Numbered from the stretch's first letter, positions 52,720 to 61,765 are shown. The stretch is DNA of 64,000 bases from Algibacter_G agarivorans (GCF_039543245.1 NZ_BAABJJ010000011.1:148938-212937), one strand, 5' to 3'. Notes: generated by a model from the letters alone, not told the origin. A program made the numbers and translations.

Positions 52720-53634
52720 TTAAAAATTATAGTTTCTAGTTATATTAAATCCAATTAAGTATTGACCACTCTTCTTTTGCTTGCCAAAACCAAAGTTACC
52801 CTCTAATCCAGTAGCCTTTTTATTAAACATATAGTTGTCCTGAGGAAGAATGCCCCAATAGTTTGTTGCAAATAATTGGAAGGTATGTGCCGATGTGCCA
52901 AATTCAAACCCTAAGCTAATTCCTGGGTAAGGATTATCTTGCCTCATTTTAGTAAGTGGTTGACTATAATCTGCTATTACAGAGGTTTGAGAACTAATTT
53001 TATAACGTCCTCCAAAGGCGATGGCAACCATGTCATTCCTCATTGTTGTAGCAACTGAATTATAATGAGAAACACTAGGTGCTACTTGTAAAGAAAGTTT
53101 CGGGTTAAATCGGCGAGCTATTATCAGTTGATTGAAAAATGAGTATCTATCTTCTGTATTTATAAACTTACTTACCAAGACATCATTCAAAACAACTTTT
53201 GTGTCTTTACTTAATGCACTTATTGCGAAATTCCCATAGTATGAAACACTTACAGGTATTTTATTTGAGCGTGTTTGTTGCAGGATTGAAGCTTTCCAAT
53301 TGAAATCTTGGTAGTTTTGATTTTTAGTAGTACCGAACCCTATGGTTAATCTTTCGTGAATGGCATATGTTAACCCTATACGTATATTTGCTGCACCATA
53401 AAATCCAGCCAAATTATTTTGATCGTCATTAAGTTCTCCAAATCTATGAGACATTTGTACCTCTAGAGTGTTTTTACTAAATAAAACATTTGTTGGGTTA
53501 TCAAATAAAAAGGAGCTTTCAAACGCTGGACGCTCTGGTTTTTCCTTTACAATTGTATCATTAACCTGTTCTTGAGAAAAGACTGATAGTGGTAAGGCCA
53601 ATGCGGCTAAGAGTAATATTTTATATATTTTCAT
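52720..53634 (-). CDS. DUF5777 family outer-membrane beta-barrel
   Basis: 304 residues with a signal peptide (ILLLAALALPLSVFSQ) and an alternating beta pattern ending in aromatic residues (FNITRNYNF). Seen: ESSFLFDNPTNVLFSKNTLE, MSHRFGELNDDQNNLAGFYG, NIRIGLTYAIHERLTIGFG and the last strand YLIGFNITRNYNF. DUF5777 barrels are annotated only by name. Placed between two c-type cytochromes and the ferredoxin genes, so it could link the outer membrane to this electron path. Confidence 0.8.
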   Translation of the reverse strand: MKIYKILLLAALALPLSVFSQEQVNDTIVKEKPERPAFESSFLFDNPTNVLFSKNTLEVQMSHRFGELNDDQNNLAGFYGAANIRIGLTYAIHERLTIGFGTTKNQNYQDFNWKASILQQTRSNKIPVSVSYYGNFAISALSKDTKVVLNDVLVSKFINTEDRYSFFNQLIIARRFNPKLSLQVAPSVSHYNSVATTMRNDMVAIAFGGRYKISSQTSVIADYSQPLTKMRQDNPYPGISLGFEFGTSAHTFQLFATNYWGILPQDNYMFNKKATGLEGNFGFGKQKKSGQYLIGFNITRNYNF

Positions 53635-53655
53635 GTCTGTTTTCTTAAAGGTTGA

Positions 53656-54015
53656 TTATTCTAAAGCGCCTTGGTCAATCCAGGTTTTAACTAATTCTAT
53701 TCTACTCGCTGGTTGATTTTGGTGACCATCTTCTAATTTAATATATAGAGGGCTAGCCTCTGCATCGAAAGCTGTAACGTAAGCTGGAACCAATGAATTG
53801 TAAGCATTTCCTTCGCTTAAATCAGGATCTTGACTTCCATTATGACAATTACTACAGAATCCAAAAATTGGTGCTATATCATTATTGTAAGTAACCTCTT
53901 CTATGGTGCTTCCATCGTCATCATCGGCTATTGGCTCATAAATAGAATCATAATAACATGAGTCTAGAGATAAACAAATACCTATGATTGCTAAAATTTG
54001 AAATAGTTTTTTCAT
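53656..54015 (-). CDS. Lipoprotein with one c-type heme site
   Basis: 119 residues from MKKLFQILAIIGICLSL (an ATG three codons earlier is possible); lipobox LSLDSC at about 22. One CxxCH site in APIFGFCSNCHNGSQDPDLS and a closing IELVKTWIDQGALE helix, as in the small cytochrome-like domains of Bacteroidota. Exported and lipid-anchored. Confidence 0.85.
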   Translation of the reverse strand: MKKLFQILAIIGICLSLDSCYYDSIYEPIADDDDGSTIEEVTYNNDIAPIFGFCSNCHNGSQDPDLSEGNAYNSLVPAYVTAFDAEASPLYIKLEDGHQNQPASRIELVKTWIDQGALE

Positions 54016-54091
54016 ATTATACATTTTTATCAGGTATACTTATTATCAAATAGTGCAGACAAAATATAGCCTGCACTATTTGACGTTAAGA

Positions 54092-55339
54092 CTAATTTTC
54101 AATTTTCATTGACAGGTAGTTTGTTTGACCATGCGCAATAGCAGCATTATTAAATATTGCTAAGCCAAATGGGATGCTTTCTCCAATCTTAAATTCAGCA
54201 TCTGTAGGGTCTCCAGTATAAAGTAATCTTCTAATTTCTAATTGCCATCCAGAACCAGTATGTATAGCTTTAACTTGTACTTCAGATCTACCATCATTTC
54301 CTTGTCCACCTGGATTAATAATAACACTTGGTATTCTTTTGCTACCAAAGCCTTGAGAATAAGCAGGATCTCCATTAGGATCAATGGTTCCTCCTTCATA
54401 AGAAATAATACCATTTTCATCTATACCCGTAACTTCTTTTGCAACAGTACCAATTTCAGATTTTACAATCCAATAGTAGTTTTCTGCACCAGGTACTACA
54501 TATAATGGTCCAACCATTCCAGTATCAGTATCTGTAAATTTTTGATTATTTGCGTAAGGTCCTGCTCCTTCATCATTTCTTCTGGCGTTAGCAGCTGCAG
54601 TACCAGATAGGTCAACTCCATCTTTCCAAGGATAATCAATATAACCATCATCACAAGCTTCTGCTAATGCATGTCTGTCACGTTTCCAATGCCAGAAATC
54701 GGTTAATTCACCATCATTTTTCATGTAGTGTCTAGTTACTTTTTGACCTGGTTGTGGGTCAGTTAAACCACCATGACAAGTCACTGTACAAGTGCCTTCT
54801 GAGAATCCAGCAGGATTACCTATTGGGAACATAAAACCAAATTTATCTTCATAAAATTTGTCATTTTTATGATTGGCGTATTTGTTTTCTTGTTGCCATT
54901 GCTTTGTAATAGGGTTAAAGAACCAAGACTCTCTTTGTTGACTATCAGTATCATCTTCCCATTCAAATAATAGGTATAAATATTCACCGTCATGACCACC
55001 TCTTAAAGAATAGCTGTAGCTTTCACCAGTGTAGGGATCCATTAAATCTGTAGGTTCTAATGATAAGTTGCCTCCACTTGATCCATTTAATGTGATTTCT
55101 CTATCACCTGCTCCAGTAACAGTAGCCTTATTTATTAAAGGTCTGGCTTCACTCCAAATATCATCAATGTCTCCATCGAAAACAGGAGCTGTAGAGAATT
55201 TTTTCACTAGTAATTCATCAGGGCTTTCGCCAATACCAACATCCCCTGTTCCATTTGCTGGAACATAATCGTCATGGGTGCAACCTAAAACAAATGTTAC
55301 TGTAATAATTAGCGCGGTAATTAATTTAAAAATTTTCAT
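54092..55339 (-). CDS. Ethylbenzene-dehydrogenase-like heme-binding lipoprotein
   Basis: 415 residues, lipoprotein signal (LITALIITVTFVLGC). The body is the EB_dh/DMSO-reductase gamma fold: APVFDGDIDDIWSEARPLI, GEYLYLLFEWEDDTDSQQRE, KFGFMFPIGNP and the end GLAIFNNAAIAHGQTNYLSM. An inserted GTCTVTCHGGL carries CxxCH, which implies covalent heme. In ethylbenzene dehydrogenase and DMSO reductase the gamma subunit takes or gives electrons by heme b. Here it is the first gene of the run and stands without its usual molybdopterin and iron-sulfur partners, except the Tat ferredoxin four genes on. Confidence 0.88.
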   Translation of the reverse strand: MKIFKLITALIITVTFVLGCTHDDYVPANGTGDVGIGESPDELLVKKFSTAPVFDGDIDDIWSEARPLINKATVTGAGDREITLNGSSGGNLSLEPTDLMDPYTGESYSYSLRGGHDGEYLYLLFEWEDDTDSQQRESWFFNPITKQWQQENKYANHKNDKFYEDKFGFMFPIGNPAGFSEGTCTVTCHGGLTDPQPGQKVTRHYMKNDGELTDFWHWKRDRHALAEACDDGYIDYPWKDGVDLSGTAAANARRNDEGAGPYANNQKFTDTDTGMVGPLYVVPGAENYYWIVKSEIGTVAKEVTGIDENGIISYEGGTIDPNGDPAYSQGFGSKRIPSVIINPGGQGNDGRSEVQVKAIHTGSGWQLEIRRLLYTGDPTDAEFKIGESIPFGLAIFNNAAIAHGQTNYLSMKIEN

Positions 55340-55381
55340 AATAATATATTTAGTTTAATAAATTGATCTTGAAATTCTAGA

Positions 55382-55425
55382 TAAAATTATGTAACAATTG
55401 TTACGTAGAATATGATTTTTGTCAT
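55382..55425 (-). promoter_or_regulatory. CRP/FNR-like dyad plus weak -7 element for the electron-transfer locus
   Basis: Minus-strand dyad ATGACAAAAATCAT (55412-55425) stands 29.5 bases from TAATTTTA (55382-55389), a -7 element with one mismatch (TAnnTTTG). Between them is GTAACAATTGTTAC (55391-55404), a perfect 14-base palindrome that may be a second operator. Confidence 0.55.
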
Positions 55426-55580
55426 AAAAATCTGCTATTTTATTTGTGATTAACGGGTTGGTTTTTTGCTTGTTCACAACTCTTCAAAACTTCACTTTAA
55501 AAAAGTGTAAATTCTATGTATTTTTATACACTGCGTTTATATTTTATAAACGACTTAACAACAGACAACTTTACGAAACC

Positions 55581-58500
55581 ATGTACTTAATTTTTGATAC
55601 TGAAACTACAGGATTACCAAAACGTTGGGACGCACCTATAACAGATACTGATAACTGGCCTAGGTGTATTCAAATTGCATGGCAGTTGCATGATGATTTG
55701 GGGAACTGTATTGAGCATCAAGATTATTTAGTACAACCTGAGGGTTTTAATATCCCTTATGATGCTGAGAAAATCCACGGAATTTCAACAGAATTAGCCC
55801 AAGAACAGGGAGTTTCATTAGCTGAAGTTTTAGAGAAATTTAATATAGCATTAGGTAAAACAAAGTTTGTAGTCGGGCAAAATGTAAAGTTCGATTTGAA
55901 CATTATGGGCGCTGAATTTGTTCGAGGTAATGTTGTAAACCCACTCCAAGAACTTCCTGTTTTAGATACCTGTACAGAGCGCACTGCCAATTTATGCCAA
56001 ATTCCAGGGGGGCGTTACGGAAAGTTTAAATTACCAACATTATCCGAGTTACACGAGCATTTATTTAATAAAGGTTTTGCAGAAGCACATAATGCTACTG
56101 CAGATGTTGAGGCAACTACACGTTGCTTTTTTGAGCTGTTGCGTTTAGGTGAATACACTAAAGAACAATTAGACGTACAGCCTGATTATTTTCGGAATTT
56201 TAAAGAAGAAAATCCAAGTGAAATTCAACTTATAGGATTAAAGCATATTAATCTTAAAAGGGAAAGCGCAAAAATTCTTGAGCGCATCAAGAAAAGCGAA
56301 TCAAGCGATTTATCTTCCGAAGACATCCAACAAAATGTTTCAGATTTAGAGGCTGTCGATTTTGTGCATTTACATAATCATTCACAGTTTTCAGTATTAC
56401 AATCCACTATGGGCGTTGCTGATATTGTATCGGCAGCAGCCGAATATAATATGGAAGCGGTGGCGCTAACAGATCATGCTAATATGATGGGAGCATTTCA
56501 CTTTGTGAATGCCGTAAATAAGCACAACAGTGGTGTTAAAGCTAAAATTAAAGCAGCCGAAGAAACAGGTGTAACGGTCACGGCTAAAGAAATAAAACCC
56601 ATTATTGGTTGTGAGTTTTTTGTTTGCGAAGACCACTTAGATAAATCTAGAAAAGATAACGGTTATCAGATTGTCTTGTTGGCAAAAAATAAAAATGGCT
56701 ATCATAATTTGGCAAAATTATCATCCCATGCCTTTGTTAATGGCTTTTATTATTTGCCACGAATTGATAAAAAACTCATTCAAGAATATAAAGAAGATCT
56801 AATTGTACTCACAGGGAATTTATACGGCGAAGTGCCAAGTAAAGTCCTTAATGTAGGCGAAAAACAAGCAGAAGAAGCATTACTTTGGTGGAAAGATGAG
56901 TTTGGTGATGATTTGTATGTAGAGTTGATGCGCCACAATCAAGAAGATGAAAATCGTGTCAATCCAACATTAATTACGCTGGCAAGAAAGCATGATATTA
57001 AGTTGGTGGCATCCAACAATACGTATTACAGAAAGCAAGAAGATGCCAATGCACACGATATTTTGTTGTGTGTAAAAGATGGCGAAAAGCAAGCCACTCC
57101 AATAGGTCGAGGTCGAGGGTATCGCTACGGAATGCCAAATCAGGAGTATTATTTTAAGTCGCCTGATGCTATGAAACAACTGTTTAAGGATGTTCCTGAA
57201 GCGATTTCGAATGTGCAAGAGGTAGTAAATAAAGTGGAAGGATATCAATTAGCACGCGATGTGTTATTGCCTGCTTTCGATATTCCGGATGAATTTAAAC
57301 ATGATGAAGATTTAGCAGATGGAGGCAAACGTGGTGAAAACGCTTTTTTAAAACATTTAACTTTTGAAGGTGCTAGAAAACGTTATGGTGAAGAACTTTC
57401 TGAAGAAGTTGTTGAACGCCTTGATTTTGAATTAAGTGTTATTGAAAACACAGGATATCCAGGATATTTTTTAATTGTAGAGGACTTTATTCGTGAAGCC
57501 CGTAATATGGATGTGTCCGTAGGTCCTGGTCGTGGTTCGGCCGCTGGTTCGGTAGTGGCGTATTGTCTTTGGATTACAAATATAGACCCGCTTAAGTACG
57601 ATTTGCTTTTTGAGCGTTTCTTAAATCCAGATCGTATTAGTATGCCCGATATTGATATTGATTTTGATGATGAAGGGCGGAGTCGTGTTATGGATTATGT
57701 GATTGAAAAATATGGCTCTAATCAAGTAGCCCAAATTATTACTTATGGGACCATGGCAGCAAAGTCCTCTATTCGTGATACGGCACGTGTTTTAGATTTA
57801 CCATTGTTTGATGCCGATAGAATTGCGAAATTGATTCCAACCATGTCTAAGCTAGGAAAGATTTTTGGCTTAGATGAAAAAGAATTGGGGAAAAAGTTTA
57901 GAGCGGAGGATTTAGAAAAAGTTAACGAACTTCTAAATATTGCTGACGGAAGTGATTTACAAGCTGAAACGGTAAATCTTGCCAGAACGCTTGAAGGTTC
58001 AGTAAGGAATACGGGAATCCATGCCTGTGGAGTCATTATTACACCAGACGATATTACCAAATTCGTCCCTGTGTCGGTTGCTAAAGATTCCGATTTGTAT
58101 GTTACCCAGTTTGATAACTCGGTGGTGGAAGACGCTGGTTTGCTTAAAATGGATTTCTTAGGATTAAAGACACTAACTTTAATAAAGGATACCGTTAAAA
58201 TTGTAAAAGCAAAACATGATATTTTGCTCGATCCAGATACCTTTCCGCTTGACGATGAAAAAACCTATGAGTTGTTTCAAAGAGGGGAAACTGTTGGGGT
58301 TTTTCAGTATGAATCTCCTGGGATGCAAAAACACCTTCGTGATTTAAAACCTACAGTGTTTGAAGATTTAATTGCTATGAACGCCTTGTATCGTCCAGGG
58401 CCTATGGAATATATTCCAAGTTTTGTTAGGAGAAAACATGGCGATGAAGAAATTGAGTACGATTTACCAGCCATGGAAGAGTACTTAAAAGAAACTTATG

Positions 58501-59987
58501 GTATTACGGTGTATCAAGAGCAGGTGATGTTGTTATCCCAAAGTCTAGCGGGTTTCACCAAAGGTGAAGCCGATGTTTTGCGTAAGGCCATGGGTAAAAA
58601 GCAAATTGCGGTGCTTGATAAAATGAAACCTCAATTTATTGAGCAAGCCAGCGCCAACGGACACGATGCCAAAGTACTTGAAAAAGTATGGAAGGATTGG
58701 GAAGCCTTTGCAAGTTACGCCTTTAATAAATCGCACTCCACTTGTTATGCTTGGATTGCTTACCAAACGGCCTATTTAAAGGCGCATTATCCTGCGGAAT
58801 ATATGGCGGCGGTTTTGTCTAATAATATGAATGATATCAAGCAGGTTACCTTCTTTATGGATGAATGTAAACGCATGAAATTAGATGTTCTTGGTCCAGA
58901 TGTAAACGAATCGTTTTACAAGTTTTCGGTAAATAAAGACTATGCGGTGCGATTTGGAATGGGTGCCATAAAAGGCGTTGGTCATGGTGCGGTAATGACT
59001 ATTGTTGAAAACAGGAAAGAAGACGGTCATTATAAATCTATTTTCGATTTTGCCAAGCGTATTGATTTACGTGCGGCTAACAAAAAAGCCTTTGAAAATT
59101 TAGCCTATGCAGGCGGTTTCGATGGTTTTGGAGATATACATCGTGCACAATATTTTCATGATGACGGCGATGGGATTACTTTTTTAGAAAAAGCGATAAA
59201 GTATGCCCAAAAGCATAAGGAAAATGAAAACTCCGCACAGATAGATATGTTTGGTGAACAAAGTAGTGTGCAGTTTTCTGAACCCGAAGTCCCACCATGT
59301 GAAGAGTGGGGCACTATGAAAACCTTAAGTAAAGAGCGTGAGGTTGTTGGAGTTTATATTTCTGGTCATCCTTTGGATGATTTTAGTATAGAAATCAAGG
59401 CTTTGTGTAATGCTAATGTCGCTATGTTTAATCATTTAGAATCTTATTTAAATAGCGAACTTACTTTTGGAGGTGTGGTTACCGATGTGCAGCATCGTGT
59501 TAGTAAACAAGGAAAAGGTTGGGCACTATTTACTATTGAAGATTATACCGATAGTTTCGAGTTTAGGATGTTTGGGGAAGAGTATTTAAAATTTAGACAC
59601 TTTCTACTACCGAACAATTTTGTTCAAGTGAAGGCATTTATTCGTGAAGGATGGACAAATAAGGATACAGGAAAAAAAAGTGACCCAAGATTGCAGTTTA
59701 ATAATTTCCATTTACTACATGATATTTTAGAGAAAGAAGCAAAAAAGGTATCTTTTCATTTTAAATTAAAAAGTGTTGAGAATGAATTTATAAGAAGTCT
59801 TAACGAGTTGTTGAATCAACATGAAGGAGATTGTAAAATAGATTTTGTAGTATATGACGATGATATTACTGTTGAAGCTTTAAGTAGAAATACTAAAATT
59901 AAAATGTCTAAAGAGCTTTTAGATGAATTGACAGAAAAAGAAATAGTTTGTAAACTAAATAAGGTTTATTTGAACAAGATAAATTAG
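55581..59987 (+). CDS. dnaE: DNA polymerase III alpha subunit with N-terminal exonuclease
   Basis: 1468 residues from MYLIFDTETTGLPKRWDAP; earlier in-frame codons (to 55446) have no family match. Residues 1-190 are a DEDDh 3'-5' exonuclease: FDTETTGLP (Asp, Glu), VGQNVKFDLNIMG (Asp) and AHNATADVEATT (His, Asp). Then PHP (FVHLHNHSQFSVLQSTMGVA, VALTDHANMMGAFHFVNAV), the polymerase core (GPGRGSAAGSVVAYC about 648; catalytic PDIDIDFDDEGR about 690), the HhH and OB-fold part. The proofreading domain is fused here, rather than a separate DnaQ. Chromosome replication. dinD follows after 5 bases. Confidence 0.96.
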   Translation: MYLIFDTETTGLPKRWDAPITDTDNWPRCIQIAWQLHDDLGNCIEHQDYLVQPEGFNIPYDAEKIHGISTELAQEQGVSLAEVLEKFNIALGKTKFVVGQNVKFDLNIMGAEFVRGNVVNPLQELPVLDTCTERTANLCQIPGGRYGKFKLPTLSELHEHLFNKGFAEAHNATADVEATTRCFFELLRLGEYTKEQLDVQPDYFRNFKEENPSEIQLIGLKHINLKRESAKILERIKKSESSDLSSEDIQQNVSDLEAVDFVHLHNHSQFSVLQSTMGVADIVSAAAEYNMEAVALTDHANMMGAFHFVNAVNKHNSGVKAKIKAAEETGVTVTAKEIKPIIGCEFFVCEDHLDKSRKDNGYQIVLLAKNKNGYHNLAKLSSHAFVNGFYYLPRIDKKLIQEYKEDLIVLTGNLYGEVPSKVLNVGEKQAEEALLWWKDEFGDDLYVELMRHNQEDENRVNPTLITLARKHDIKLVASNNTYYRKQEDANAHDILLCVKDGEKQATPIGRGRGYRYGMPNQEYYFKSPDAMKQLFKDVPEAISNVQEVVNKVEGYQLARDVLLPAFDIPDEFKHDEDLADGGKRGENAFLKHLTFEGARKRYGEELSEEVVERLDFELSVIENTGYPGYFLIVEDFIREARNMDVSVGPGRGSAAGSVVAYCLWITNIDPLKYDLLFERFLNPDRISMPDIDIDFDDEGRSRVMDYVIEKYGSNQVAQIITYGTMAAKSSIRDTARVLDLPLFDADRIAKLIPTMSKLGKIFGLDEKELGKKFRAEDLEKVNELLNIADGSDLQAETVNLARTLEGSVRNTGIHACGVIITPDDITKFVPVSVAKDSDLYVTQFDNSVVEDAGLLKMDFLGLKTLTLIKDTVKIVKAKHDILLDPDTFPLDDEKTYELFQRGETVGVFQYESPGMQKHLRDLKPTVFEDLIAMNALYRPGPMEYIPSFVRRKHGDEEIEYDLPAMEEYLKETYGITVYQEQVMLLSQSLAGFTKGEADVLRKAMGKKQIAVLDKMKPQFIEQASANGHDAKVLEKVWKDWEAFASYAFNKSHSTCYAWIAYQTAYLKAHYPAEYMAAVLSNNMNDIKQVTFFMDECKRMKLDVLGPDVNESFYKFSVNKDYAVRFGMGAIKGVGHGAVMTIVENRKEDGHYKSIFDFAKRIDLRAANKKAFENLAYAGGFDGFGDIHRAQYFHDDGDGITFLEKAIKYAQKHKENENSAQIDMFGEQSSVQFSEPEVPPCEEWGTMKTLSKEREVVGVYISGHPLDDFSIEIKALCNANVAMFNHLESYLNSELTFGGVVTDVQHRVSKQGKGWALFTIEDYTDSFEFRMFGEEYLKFRHFLLPNNFVQVKAFIREGWTNKDTGKKSDPRLQFNNFHLLHDILEKEAKKVSFHFKLKSVENEFIRSLNELLNQHEGDCKIDFVVYDDDITVEALSRNTKIKMSKELLDELTEKEIVCKLNKVYLNKIN

Positions 59988-59992
59988 AAAAA

Positions 59993-60832
59993 ATGAAAAC
60001 AGAAATAATTAAATCTTTAGCAAATAATTTTGAGAATCACTCTCAGACAACAGAGAATGGTATTGAATTTTGGTTTGCTAGGGATTTACAGCATTTATTA
60101 GGGTATTCAAAATGGGATAATTTTGTGAATGTAATTAACAAATCTAAAACTTCATGTGAAGTTAGTGATAATAATATCTTAGACCATTTTGCCGACGTCG
60201 GGAAAATGGTTTCAATTGGTTCAGGAAGTAGTAGAAAAATAGAAGATATAATGTTAACAAGATATGCATGCTATCTGATTGCCCAAAATGGAGACCCGAG
60301 AAAAGAACAAATTGCATTTGCTCAAAACTATTTTGCAATTCAAACCCGAAAATTTGAGTTAATCGAACAACGTATTAAAGATTGGGAACGATTACAGGCA
60401 AGACAAAAACTGACGTTATCTGAAAAAGAATTATCGGAATTAATTTATGAAAGAACAGGAACCGATAAGAATTTTGGGTTAATAAGAAGTAAAGGTGATC
60501 AAGCTTTATTTGGAAGATCTACCAGAGAAATGAAGAAGAAGTTAAATGTGCCTCAAACTAGAGCATTAGCTGATTTTTTACCAACGATTACAATAAAAGC
60601 AAAAGATTTCGCTACTGAGATTACCGTTTTTAACACTAAAGAAAAAGGATTGACAAAAGGTAATAGTATTTCGGCAGAACATATAAGAAATAATAAAGGT
60701 GTTAGAGGTTTATTAATGGATAGAGGTATTAAGCCAGAAGAATTACCTGCTGAAGAAGATATTAAGAAATTAGAAAGGCGTGTCACTTCTGAATCTAAAA
60801 AATTAGGAAAAAACCCAGATAAGCTTAAATAG
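59993..60832 (+). CDS. dinD: DNA-damage-inducible protein DinD
   Basis: 279 residues. Seen: an N-terminal BRO-N-like region FWFARDLQHLLGYSKWDNFV, DHFADVGKMVSIGSGSSRKI with ILTRYACYLIAQNGDPRKEQ-like continuation (MLTRYACYLIAQNGDPRKEQ), SEKELSELIYERTGTDKNFG, and the end RGIKPEELPAEEDIKKLERR. DinD is SOS-induced and in E. coli inhibits RecA filaments. It is placed 5 bases after dnaE, between dnaE and trxA, where it is not a usual neighbour in flavobacteria; acquired by transfer, I infer. Confidence 0.92.
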   Translation: MKTEIIKSLANNFENHSQTTENGIEFWFARDLQHLLGYSKWDNFVNVINKSKTSCEVSDNNILDHFADVGKMVSIGSGSSRKIEDIMLTRYACYLIAQNGDPRKEQIAFAQNYFAIQTRKFELIEQRIKDWERLQARQKLTLSEKELSELIYERTGTDKNFGLIRSKGDQALFGRSTREMKKKLNVPQTRALADFLPTITIKAKDFATEITVFNTKEKGLTKGNSISAEHIRNNKGVRGLLMDRGIKPEELPAEEDIKKLERRVTSESKKLGKNPDKLK

Positions 60833-60843
60833 GTAAGTTAATC

Positions 60844-61059
60844 TTACTTTCCCTTAAACTCATTACAATCAATCCTAATTTCAGAATTCAATAATTCTTT
60901 TTCCAATAAATTACAGAAATGTTGATTGTCATTTTTTTGATAAAACCTGCAAGCATAACAAGTACGTTGTACTGTTAAAACACTTATTTGATTTAATTTG
61001 TAAATGAGTTGACTTATAGTTTGAAACGTTTGTTCTAAATCATCATTATTAATCTCAGC
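60844..61059 (-). pseudogene. C-terminal fragment, MarR-like cysteine-rich tail
   Basis: A reading without start codon, EINNDDLEQTFQTISQLIYK, LNQISVLTVQRTCYACRFYQ, KNDNQHFCNLLEKEL and NSEIRIDCNEFKGK. It ends upstream at a perfect hairpin CAAAGTC-TCCC-GACTTTG (61064-61081). I recall similar cysteine-bearing tails in flavobacterial MarR-type regulators, but this is memory, not a search. It is what is left of a larger gene cut by the hairpin. Confidence 0.45.
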
Positions 61060-61063
61060 TCCG

Positions 61064-61213
61064 CAAAGTCTCCCGACTTTGAGAAAATGTAAAGATCTAG
61101 TTGGGTTTTATGTGATAATTTAAGCCCTTTAAAAAAATAATAAGCATGCACCCAGAAAGCCAGATGCTTAATTTTTCTTTAGTACGATACTAAAGAAAAA
61201 ATAAAATTAAGCA
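61064..61213. repeat. Two palindromes in the dinD-trxA gap
   Basis: CAAAGTC-TCCC-GACTTTG (61064-61081), and a larger imperfect inverted repeat (61165-61213) with TTTCTTTAGTA-CGA-TACTAAAGAAA at its centre and TGCTTAAT...ATTAAGCA at its ends. No coding sense. Confidence 0.65.
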
Positions 61214-61271
61214 TGTCGAGTAGAAAGCAAAAAGTAAAAGTGTGCCAAGAACTTATAAGCAAGTAGTGAGA

Positions 61272-61294
61272 GCCCGACCCTAAGGGATGCGCCC
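61272..61294. repeat. REP-like sequence, solo copy
   Basis: GCCCGACCCTAAGGGATGCG, then CCC; the reverse complement GGGCGCATCCCTTAGGGTCG resembles GGGCGTTACCACAAGGGTCG at 16169. Confidence 0.55.
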
Positions 61295-61347
61295 AAATTC
61301 TTAAAATAGTCGCAACCAATATGGCTATAAGGAAAACAAATTGTTGC

Positions 61348-61382
61348 TTTGTAAGCTTTCGAGTTTTTTTTGACTAAATTTG
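61348..61382 (+). promoter_or_regulatory. trxA promoter
   Basis: TTTG (61348-61351), 23-base spacer, TAAATTTG (61375-61382); the start codon is 43 bases on. The spacer is longer than the usual 19. Confidence 0.5.
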
Positions 61383-61424
61383 TGTTGTTAAAACGAATTA
61401 AGAACATATTAAAAGATAAATATT

Positions 61425-61742
61425 ATGGCATTAGAGATAACAGATGCAACGTTTGAAGAAACGGTTTTAAAAAGTGATAAACCAGTTTTGGTTGATTTTT
61501 GGGCAGCTTGGTGTGGACCTTGTAGAATGGTTGGTCCAATTATTGAGCAAATTAGTGATGAATATGATGGTAAGGCCGTTGTTGGAAAGGTTGATGTAGA
61601 TGCTAACCAAGAGTTTGCTGCCAAATATGGTGTGCGTAACATTCCTACGGTTTTGGTTTTTCAGAACGGTGAGGTTGTTGGTCGTCAAGTTGGTGTTGCG
61701 CCTAAAAATGCTTACACAGATGCTATTGATGGGCTTTTGTAA
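61425..61742 (+). CDS. trxA: Thioredoxin
   Basis: 105 residues, complete: LEITDATFEETVLKSDKPVL, WAAWCGPCRMVGP with the redox WCGPC, the cis-proline loop NIPTVLVFQNGEVV and VGVAPKNAY. Cytosolic disulfide reductant; a natural donor for ribonucleotide reductase (21940-25020) elsewhere in the window. It follows a 592-base gap containing repeats and a gene fragment. Confidence 0.97.
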   Translation: MALEITDATFEETVLKSDKPVLVDFWAAWCGPCRMVGPIIEQISDEYDGKAVVGKVDVDANQEFAAKYGVRNIPTVLVFQNGEVVGRQVGVAPKNAYTDAIDGLL

Positions 61743-61765
61743 CAGATAAGAAAAAAGAAAATTGA

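Noticed and set aside
48836..55339. Alternative complex III
   Set aside because: ActA-like pentaheme and the large ActB-type protein are missing; NrfD with ferredoxin alone is not enough.
61207..61407. Minus-strand 66-codon frame before trxA
   Set aside because: Runs over the large palindrome, the REP copy and the trxA promoter; not a protein.
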